Source of the DNA: Listeria cossartiae subsp. cayugensis
GTDB taxonomy: Bacteria > Bacillota > Bacilli > Lactobacillales > Listeriaceae
Length of the DNA stretch: 64,000 nucleotides
Assembly (NCBI RefSeq): GCF_014229095.1
Contig: NZ_JAARZC010000001.1
Coordinates: 496,001-560,000 of the forward strand
Reading direction: 5' to 3'
The translations under genes were made by a program, and so were the position numbers. The notes beneath the pieces are model-generated. The model ran no database searches and was not told the origin of the DNA. It saw only the letters and a program-made list of their open reading frames with translations. The stretch's first letter is position 1; every line of letters starts with the position of its first letter. Of the stretch, positions 33,073 to 39,280 are shown piece by piece.

Positions 33073-33615
33073 ATGTATGAAAAAGCGAGACAGATGATGA
33101 TTGAAGCACATAGTGGACAAGTTCGCAAAATTACTGGCGAGCCTTATTTTTCGCATCCTTTGAACGTAGCGAGAATTTTACGCCGTGCTGGTTTTCGTGA
33201 AGAAGTTGTTGTCGCTGGTCTGCTGCATGATGCCGTTGAGGACACGGAGATGACCGATGCAGATATTCGTGCAACATTCGGTGATGAAGTAGCCGATTTA
33301 GTAGCTTCTCATACAGAAAATAAAACGTTATCGTGGGAAGAACGAAAAGCGCATACGATTGAACAAGTGCGCACTGGAAACTTAGAAGAAAAAGCATTAA
33401 TCGTGGCGGATAAATTAGATAATTTAACCTCTGTCAAATATGCGTTAAGCTCAGAAGGTAAGTCTGTCTGGGGCTATTTTAAACGCGGCTATGAACTGCA
33501 AAAATGGTACAATGAAGGAATTAAAAATAATATGGAATACGGGATAAATCCGGCCGAAATCCCCGCTTTCTTTGATGAATATGCCCGACTAGTGAAGTGG
33601 ATTTTTAAGAAGTAA
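33073..33615 (+). CDS. HD-domain protein, putative small alarmone hydrolase
   Basis: This encodes 180 residues from ATG 33073, 9 bases after GGAGG. The N-terminal HD phosphohydrolase domain has ITGEPYFSHPLNVARILRRAG (the first His), VVAGLLHDAVEDTEMTDADI (HD pair and ED) and EEKALIVADKLDNLTSVKYAL (the second-site Asp). These positions match the RelA/SpoT hydrolase half and Mesh1-type small alarmone hydrolases, suggesting Mn2+-dependent cleavage of (p)ppGpp. No synthetase or TGS domain is present. Activity and substrate are inference; other nucleotide phosphohydrolases share the fold. Its leader hairpin hides the ribosome site. Confidence 0.8.
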   Translation: MYEKARQMMIEAHSGQVRKITGEPYFSHPLNVARILRRAGFREEVVVAGLLHDAVEDTEMTDADIRATFGDEVADLVASHTENKTLSWEERKAHTIEQVRTGNLEEKALIVADKLDNLTSVKYALSSEGKSVWGYFKRGYELQKWYNEGIKNNMEYGINPAEIPAFFDEYARLVKWIFKK

Positions 33616-33751
33616 AATTTTACGATTAAATATCTGTTAAATTAGGTAATTAGAATTAATTTTATAAGTTTTTAGAAAACAAGTTTCTTTTCCCGAAAAA
33701 CTATTGTAAAATGAAAGCGTTATAAAACTTACGCGAAGGGAAGTTTTTTGA

Positions 33752-34624
33752 ATGGTTTATGGAGCAATTGAAGCAGGTGGAACTAAGTTTGTCGTAGCGA
33801 TTGGAGAAAAATCAGGTAAAATTATTAAACGCGCGAGCTATCCGACAACGGAACCAGCAGAAACAATGAAAGCAGTCATTCAATTTTTCAAACAGTATGA
33901 AGATGAATTAAAAGCAATCGGGATTGGCTCGTTTGGACCAATTGATATTCGAAAATCAAGTGCTACATACGGTTACATCACGCAAACGCCAAAACTAGCA
34001 TGGCGCAATTATGATATCGTTGGTGCAATGAAAAAAGAATTTAATGTCCCAATTGGTTTTACAACGGACGTTAACGCAGCCGCTTTAGGAGAAGTAAACC
34101 TAGGCGCGGCAGCAGGTTTGGATAGTTGTATTTACTTAACAATCGGAACTGGAATTGGCGGAGGAGCCGTTGTCGCTGGGAAAATTCTCGAAGGTTTCTC
34201 TCACCCAGAAATGGGACATATTATGGTGCGCCGTCATAAGCGCGATCGTTTCACAGGCAGCTGCCCGAGTCATAGCGACTGTTTAGAAGGCCTTGCAGCA
34301 GGTGGCGCGATTGAAAAACGTTGGGGCCAAAAAGCCGCAGAACTCGCGGATAATGAGGAAGTTTGGAATTTAGAAGCGCATTATATCGCTCAAGCTTTGA
34401 TGAATTATACGCTTATCTTATCGCCAGAAAGAATCGTGTTAGGTGGTGGCGTAATGAAACAGCGCCAACTTTTCCCACTTGTCCGTCAAAAATTAAAAGC
34501 ACTCGTAAATAATTATGTGCAATTGCCAGACTTAGATGAGTATATCGTTCCACCAAAACTAGAAGATGACGCTGGGATAACTGGCTGTGTCTTACTTGCA
34601 GTGGATGCGGAAGAGTCGAATTAA
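33752..34624 (+). CDS. ROK family sugar kinase (fructokinase type)
   Basis: This encodes 290 residues. ATP loop YGAIEAGGTKFVVAIG; catalytic Asp in GFTTDVNAAALGEV; ROK signature LTIGTGIGGGAVVAG; zinc ligands in GHIMVRRHKRDRFTGSCPSHSDCLEGLAAG (His, then C-x2-H-x-DC). It resembles B. subtilis GmuE/YdhR fructokinases, converting a hexose (fructose or mannose) to its 6-phosphate with ATP. Monocistronic, with a terminator close behind. Confidence 0.9.
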   Translation: MVYGAIEAGGTKFVVAIGEKSGKIIKRASYPTTEPAETMKAVIQFFKQYEDELKAIGIGSFGPIDIRKSSATYGYITQTPKLAWRNYDIVGAMKKEFNVPIGFTTDVNAAALGEVNLGAAAGLDSCIYLTIGTGIGGGAVVAGKILEGFSHPEMGHIMVRRHKRDRFTGSCPSHSDCLEGLAAGGAIEKRWGQKAAELADNEEVWNLEAHYIAQALMNYTLILSPERIVLGGGVMKQRQLFPLVRQKLKALVNNYVQLPDLDEYIVPPKLEDDAGITGCVLLAVDAEESN

Positions 34625-34628
34625 TGAC

Positions 34629-34662
34629 AGAAAACAGCTCTAGTTTATAGGGCTGTTTTTTG
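34629..34662 (+). terminator. ROK kinase terminator
   Basis: AAAACAGC/GCTGTTTT outer stem with an internal TCTA bulge and a T-run. Confidence 0.8.
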
Positions 34663-34708
34663 ATATACTGAAATGTGATAAAACAAACAAGAACGCAGGA
34701 GGAAAAAG

Positions 34709-35635
34709 ATGTCCATTACGAACTTATTAAATATTAAATATCCGATTATCCAAGGTGCCATGGCGCAAATTGCTAAAGCTCCACTTGTCGCAGCTGTATC
34801 CAACGCAGGCGGTTTAGGAATTATCGCTTCAGGCGGAATGACTGCTGATATGCTTCGCGAAGAAATTCAAAAAACAAAAGCGCTGACAGATAAACCATTT
34901 GGCGTCAATTTAATGCTAATGATGACGAATATTGCAGAACTAACCGAAGTAATTATTGAAGAAAAAGTAGGTATCGTTACAACCGGAGCGGGAACACCAA
35001 AAACGTTTATGCCAATTTGGAAAGAAGCTGGAATTATCGTGATTCCTGTTGTCCCGTCCGTGATGATTGCTAAACGCATGGAAAAAATGGGCGCAGATGC
35101 AGTTATCGCAGAAGGAACAGAAGCAGGCGGACATGTTGGTGAAACAACAACGATGGCACTTCTACCGCAAATTGTGGATGCCGTTACTATCCCAGTCATT
35201 GGCGCAGGTGGAATTGCCGATGGTCGCGGAATCGCCGCAGCCCTAGCCTTAGGTGCAAAAGGTGTCCAAATCGGCACACGCTTCCTAGCAACCGATGAAT
35301 GCCCAGTACACCCAGACTTCAAAGCAGCCGTGATTAAAGCTTCCGACCGCGACACAATGGTTACCGGACGAAAAGCAGGCGCACCAGTCCGCTCGATTAA
35401 AAACAAAATGATCAAAGAATATATTCGTTTAGAAGAAGAAAATGCCGATCGTGATACTTTAGAAGAGTTAACTTTAGGCTCTTTACGAAAAGCAGTACAA
35501 GAAGGCGACACAGACAACGGTTCTGTCATGGCCGGTCAAATCGCTGGTTTAATCACAGAAATCAAACCTTGTAAAGATGTTATCGAAGAGATGATGACAG
35601 ATGCTAAGAATGTGATTGCTGGGTTAGAATTATAA
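34709..35635 (+). CDS. fabK: Enoyl-ACP reductase II (FabK) / nitronate monooxygenase family
   Basis: This encodes 308 residues. It is an FMN TIM-barrel protein with NLLNIKYPIIQGAMAQIAKAPLVAAVSNAGGLG, DAVIAEGTEAGGHVGETTTMALLP (catalytic-type His) and PVIGAGGIADGRGIAAALALGAKGVQIGTRFLA, all characteristic of FabK. It reduces enoyl-ACP with NADH in fatty-acid elongation. Listeria also has FabI elsewhere; published work, recalled from memory, finds the Listeria FabK secondary. The gene is monocistronic, with a strong terminator marking the end of the conserved block before the LXG cassette. Confidence 0.92.
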   Translation: MSITNLLNIKYPIIQGAMAQIAKAPLVAAVSNAGGLGIIASGGMTADMLREEIQKTKALTDKPFGVNLMLMMTNIAELTEVIIEEKVGIVTTGAGTPKTFMPIWKEAGIIVIPVVPSVMIAKRMEKMGADAVIAEGTEAGGHVGETTTMALLPQIVDAVTIPVIGAGGIADGRGIAAALALGAKGVQIGTRFLATDECPVHPDFKAAVIKASDRDTMVTGRKAGAPVRSIKNKMIKEYIRLEEENADRDTLEELTLGSLRKAVQEGDTDNGSVMAGQIAGLITEIKPCKDVIEEMMTDAKNVIAGLEL

Positions 35636-35638
35636 ACT

Positions 35639-35685
35639 AAAAACAGTTATTTTCTATTTAATTAAATAGAAATAGCTGTTTTTTT
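35639..35685 (+). terminator. fabK terminator
   Basis: AAAACAG plus ATTTCTATTT/AAATAGAAAT and CTGTTTTT form a long stem with a T-run. Confidence 0.88.
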
Positions 35686-35803
35686 GTGTAGTTGGGAAGC
35701 CATTTACAAAAGTAAAGTTTAAAAATGCACTAATTAGTTCTGTATTTGGCTACGTTAATACACAGAGGTTCACAAAACGATCACAAAATGGAATCGTTGC
35801 TGG

Positions 35804-35812
35804 TGCTATAAT
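35804..35812 (+). promoter_or_regulatory. Extended -10 promoter of the LXG cassette
   Basis: TGCTATAAT (TGn-TATAAT), about 40 bases before the first gene. No good -35 is visible, so extended -10 recognition is likely. Confidence 0.65.
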
Positions 35813-35851
35813 AGAAGAGTGGAAAACTAGACATAGAGAGGAACCACCAAG

Positions 35852-36136
35852 ATGAGAGAGATAAAAGTAAACGAAGCAACATTCCAAAAACACGCCTCGA
35901 ACTTAGACAGCAAAAGCGCGGGAAGCTATTTGCCGTTAAAAGGTGGAAATATGGCATACTCACGAGCGAATTCTATCAACCAATTACGGTCTGCGTTGAT
36001 TGATTTGGTCGATGTGGTAGAAGATTTTCAAGCCGTGACCAAGCAAGATGCCGGTAGATTAAAGAAAATGGGCATGGCCTATGCGAAACAAGATCAAGTG
36101 ATGGGACAGAAAATAAATCAGCTGGAGGTGCGATAG
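35852..36136 (+). CDS. Type VII secretion partner, TIGR04197/DUF3130-like (Lap1-type)
   Basis: This encodes 94 residues. It is a small all-helical protein starting MREIKVNEATFQKHAS, with a central NSINQLRSALIDLVDVVEDFQAVTKQDAGRLKKMG region as in TIGR04197 type VII secretion proteins (SACOL2603 family). In Streptococcus LXG systems the equivalent (Lap1) binds the LXG domain and presents it to the EssC secretion ATPase. It is first in the cassette and is followed directly by the DUF3958-like gene, with ATG after the TAG stop. No secretion apparatus is encoded in this window. Confidence 0.85.
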   Translation: MREIKVNEATFQKHASNLDSKSAGSYLPLKGGNMAYSRANSINQLRSALIDLVDVVEDFQAVTKQDAGRLKKMGMAYAKQDQVMGQKINQLEVR

Positions 36137-36505
36137 ATGGACAGCACGCACAGCCAGTTGGAACAACAGCTACAACAAGTGAAAAAAGCGCAGGATGTTT
36201 TACAAGATAATCTGGGGCAGACTAAGCGCAAACAAGCGGAACAAGAATGGTTAGAAGAAGATAGCCGCCAATTAGAAATGGAGAAACAAGGATTGCTGGA
36301 CTTCTTGCGAGGCGGTTGGCAAGGGGAGGAAGCGAATGGTTTCCACCGCTATCTGGAAGAACAACAACACGAAGAAGCGATGGCATGGCGAAAAGATTTG
36401 TCGGAAAAACGTGTTCATTTGGAAGAAGAAGCGCGGACTACTAGAGCAGAAATGCACGATATAGAGACCAAACAAGCCTCCTTGCGAAAGGAGTGGAACC
36501 AATGA
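36137..36505 (+). CDS. Type VII secretion partner, DUF3958-like (Lap2-type)
   Basis: This encodes 122 residues, with ATG directly after the upstream stop and GGAGG 7 bases before. Composition is almost wholly E, K, Q, L, R and A, consistent with a two-helix coiled coil; a single WxG (GGWQGEE) lies near the middle, as in WXG100-like proteins. DUF3958 proteins occupy this place in LXG operons and act as the second chaperone (Lap2). The stop overlaps the toxin start by 4 bases (ATGA). Confidence 0.83.
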   Translation: MDSTHSQLEQQLQQVKKAQDVLQDNLGQTKRKQAEQEWLEEDSRQLEMEKQGLLDFLRGGWQGEEANGFHRYLEEQQHEEAMAWRKDLSEKRVHLEEEARTTRAEMHDIETKQASLRKEWNQ

Positions 36506-38001
36506 GTCGAATCGACATTGCAGAACTCAATGACTTTCTTCAAAGATTACGAAGCAGTAATGCTGAGGCTAAAAAGATGATACGCGGGATTCAACAAGCA
36601 GCGAGCAAGTACGCACAAGATAAAAGTTTAAAAGGGCAAGCAGTATCAGCTTCGCAAAGCTATTTCGCTTCCAGTTATCCCTCTATTGCACAAAGTATTT
36701 TAGAAGCTTTAGAAGAAAGCGAAGAACGTTTAGCACAATACATACGCGAGTTTGGTAGCCAAGTGGACAGCTCGCCTTCCGCACGAATTGATGCGGAAAT
36801 CCTTCAAGAAGCGATGGCGAAAGTGGCAAGTTTGAAGCGAAAAGAAGAAGAGTTACATCGCCAACTCTCTGCACCGAATACGAAACCGGATATGCAACAA
36901 GTTTACGTAGTCCAAGCGAGAAGTGCGCACACGCAATTACTGCAAGCTATCGAAAAAGAAGATATACTAGAGAGGTACATCGCCTTTGAACAAAGTCACG
37001 CCCAGTTTTTTAGTGCGTTAACCGAACTCATTCACTCCACAGGACGAGCGGTGCAAGAGCTGAAACAAAATGTGACCTTCCATGAGAAAACAGGCACCTA
37101 TGCTGTACCTAAAAGCGTTCATGCATCGATTAGTTTGATGAGAAAAGCGATGGATAAAGCACGCAAAGAAAACGCCAAAGATCCCTTCCCAGAAGCATTC
37201 GAAGACTATCAGTTATTCGCCTATACGTATGTGAATGATAAAGGCGAAACCGTCACGATGTGGCTATTGGAACGGAATGGCAAACGCGCCAGTAATAAAG
37301 AACTCCAAGCTTTTCTAGAGGAGAACGGAGCCGAGTTAGACCCTATCCTGTACACAAATCTTTCCGGTGAAGAACTCGAACGCAAAGTAAATGACGCATG
37401 GAAAGACGGCGTCAACTACTTAAATGGTCAAAAAGTAACCGGATTTTCCGGGGCGACACTGAGGTCCTCTGCTTATGTAGCCAGCGTGAAGGATGCGATG
37501 GATGATGCTGGACTAACTGATATGGCGCTAGGATTAGGCTTTGGGATTGCGGCGGTGAGGAATAAAGCAGTTCTTAAAGAAAATATTAAATCTACTCCAA
37601 AAACGAAGTTCAATCCTACTGAAACCAAGCAGACAGTATCAGGAGAGAAATGGAATAAGTATTTCAAAGAAAAGTATGGAGCAGAAAATGTTCAATGGAA
37701 ACCAACATCATTTGAAGATATAATAGCCAATCCAGAACGACTGTATGGAAGTACAAAAAAAGAAATCAATGCGATATTGGGACCAGACTGGATTGAAGAT
37801 ACTTATGGTTCTGCTAAAAATGGTTGGAAGTTTATTAATAAGGGAGACGGAATGATATTTTATCATCCAGGAGAAGGAATCCACGTGGGCTCATATTATG
37901 GTTTTTCATCTGGCAAAACAGGAAGAGTTAAGGTGATAAAATCTGAAGATAATTACGTTCCAACAACAGATGATGGAGCAACTTTAGTAATAATAAAATA
38001 A
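36502..38001 (+). CDS. LXG-domain polymorphic toxin (type VII secretion effector)
   Basis: This encodes 499 residues from ATG 36502, 8 bases after AAAGGAG. Residues about 1-215 are the LXG domain (MSRIDIAELNDFLQRL; helical, with SYFASSYPSIAQSILEAL). A middle region of about 215-360 contains a small alanine/glycine-rich segment before the tip. The C-terminal about 125 residues are the toxin tip: GEKWNKYFKEKYGAENVQW, then NGWKFINKGDGMIFYHPGEG and IHVGSYYGFSSGKTGRVKVI, with conserved-looking His, Lys, Trp and Tyr residues. This tip resembles small ribonuclease-type toxins of the BECR fold, but activity is unproven and the family is not named here. The tip codons are noticeably AT-richer than the LXG part, as expected for swapped toxin modules. 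Confidence 0.88.
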   Translation: MSRIDIAELNDFLQRLRSSNAEAKKMIRGIQQAASKYAQDKSLKGQAVSASQSYFASSYPSIAQSILEALEESEERLAQYIREFGSQVDSSPSARIDAEILQEAMAKVASLKRKEEELHRQLSAPNTKPDMQQVYVVQARSAHTQLLQAIEKEDILERYIAFEQSHAQFFSALTELIHSTGRAVQELKQNVTFHEKTGTYAVPKSVHASISLMRKAMDKARKENAKDPFPEAFEDYQLFAYTYVNDKGETVTMWLLERNGKRASNKELQAFLEENGAELDPILYTNLSGEELERKVNDAWKDGVNYLNGQKVTGFSGATLRSSAYVASVKDAMDDAGLTDMALGLGFGIAAVRNKAVLKENIKSTPKTKFNPTETKQTVSGEKWNKYFKEKYGAENVQWKPTSFEDIIANPERLYGSTKKEINAILGPDWIEDTYGSAKNGWKFINKGDGMIFYHPGEGIHVGSYYGFSSGKTGRVKVIKSEDNYVPTTDDGATLVIIK

Positions 38002-38012
38002 AGGTGGTAAAT

Positions 38013-38393
38013 ATGAAACAATTAACAGTAGGAGATTCATTTAATGGTTTTTTAAATAGTTTAAAAGTAAGAAAAGACATAAAAATTATGAGTGACGAAG
38101 AACTTTATAATTATATTTTTGAAGTTTTTTTAGGGGATATAGTAGCCTATTTAAGTCCTAATACGTTAGAACGATTGGATTCTGAAGGTATAATTGATGA
38201 AGATATTTATGCTATATCAAAGAATCTAAGAAATGAATTATTGGAAATGATAAATGGCCCTTTATGGAATATTGCTTCAGTAAAAAATTCAGATGAATGG
38301 ACTAATATATTTGAAGGATTAAAAAAGCTAGATGCTCTAGTTCACAAAAAATGGACAGAGGAAGAAATCTCCTATTTAAAAAATATGATTTGA
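38013..38393 (+). CDS. Predicted immunity protein of the LXG toxin
   Basis: This encodes 126 residues from ATG 38013, 5 bases after AGGTGG and about 12 bases after the toxin stop. It is a small acidic helical protein (DEELYNYIFEVFLGDIVAYLSP; EWTNIFEGLKKLDALVHKKW). It has no signal peptide or membrane helix, so it should act in the cytosol, implying that the toxin acts there too. Assignment rests on position, size, AT-rich base use and charge; no family was recognised. Confidence 0.65.
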   Translation: MKQLTVGDSFNGFLNSLKVRKDIKIMSDEELYNYIFEVFLGDIVAYLSPNTLERLDSEGIIDEDIYAISKNLRNELLEMINGPLWNIASVKNSDEWTNIFEGLKKLDALVHKKWTEEEISYLKNMI

Positions 38394-38575
38394 AAAATTT
38401 TGGAGAAGGAGAGTTAGAAATAGATTGGTTAACTGTACTAAATAATCCAAAGAAAAGTAAGCGGGAAAAATAATTACAGAGCCATTATTAAGTCTTATAA
38501 AACTAATTCAAGATTAAAAGAAAATGTTGAAGGGGCTTAGCAGAATTAGAATACAGAATTAATAACAACTTATGA
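38390..38575 (+). pseudogene. Frameshifted coding remnant after the immunity gene
   Basis: Three adjoining reading frames give protein-like text: GEGELEIDWLTVLNNPKKSK (38402-38461), then NNYRAIIKSYKTNSRLKENV, then GLAELEYRINNNL before a TGA at 38573. At least two frameshifts and stop codons break it. This looks like the tail of a displaced toxin tip or an old immunity gene, typical of the silent cassette stock behind polymorphic toxins. The exact parent is unknown. Confidence 0.5.
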
Positions 38576-38606
38576 GTAAATTAGAATACATTTCCTACTC
38601 AAATCA

Positions 38607-38645
38607 AAAACCAGTTACCCACCAAACACGGCGTAACTGGTTTTC
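38607..38645 (-). terminator. Terminator of the VOC gene
   Basis: AAAACCAGTTAC/GTAACTGGTTTT stem, just beyond the stop of the leftward gene; also usable by the LXG cassette on the other strand. Confidence 0.85.
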
Positions 38646-38651
38646 TAAATC

Positions 38652-39056
38652 TCACCCAAAATTAAGCTGCCAAAATACCCCAAACCGGTCCGTCACCTGC
38701 GCATAAGTCGAACCCCAGAACGCCACTTGCAATTCCATTTCCACTTTGCCATCAGCACTCAAAGCTTGATAGGCATACTTAATATCATCCTCAGACTCAA
38801 AATTAATAAGAATCGTCACGCGGTTCCCGGTTGTAAAACCATCATAAGGCGCATCCGTAATATAAATAAATTCTTCGCCATTTTTAGCTAAGCGGCTATG
38901 CATCAATCGCTCACCAAAAACGGCATCACCATCAAAATTATTCATCTCTTTAAAACGCTGAACACTTGTAATTTTAGCTTGAAACACATCCGCATAAAAT
39001 GTTAGCGCATCTTGACCTTCTCCGTTAAAAACTAAGTAAGGAACTGCAAAAGACAT
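38652..39056 (-). CDS. VOC/PhnB-like protein (glyoxalase-superfamily)
   Basis: This encodes 134 residues, length typical of PhnB-type (3-demethylubiquinone methyltransferase-like) VOC proteins. It opens MSFAVPYLVFNGEGQDALTFYADVFQAKI and closes WGSTYAQVTDRFGVFWQLNFG. The first line carries the beta-alpha-beta-beta-beta glyoxalase signature and the last the metal-site-like D-x-F-G-V. Substrate unknown. Confidence 0.85.
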   Translation of the reverse strand: MSFAVPYLVFNGEGQDALTFYADVFQAKITSVQRFKEMNNFDGDAVFGERLMHSRLAKNGEEFIYITDAPYDGFTTGNRVTILINFESEDDIKYAYQALSADGKVEMELQVAFWGSTYAQVTDRFGVFWQLNFG

Positions 39057-39155
39057 CTCATCATCTCCTATACAATTAATAGCTTTAGTATAAGCCTAAT
39101 CTACTGCGAAGTCATGTCTCAAATTAATAAGGATTTGTGAATAAAAACAAAATAC

Positions 39156-39184
39156 TTGCAAACAAACGTGATATATTATACAAT
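39156..39184 (+). promoter_or_regulatory. Promoter of the P-type ATPase gene
   Basis: TTGCAA, 17 bases, TACAAT. It gives a leader of about 90 bases. Confidence 0.75.
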
Positions 39185-39280
39185 TATTATAAGAAATCGG
39201 ATATATTTAAATTAATATTTTTTTGCAACAAAATAAAGTAAGTACTTGCTTTTGGGAGTGGGTGCGTAGGAGGTAGATGT

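Noticed and set aside
34867-35529. A 220-residue open frame on the reverse strand of fabK
   Set aside because: It is a shadow in another frame of a strongly conserved gene, has no ribosome site and is low complexity.
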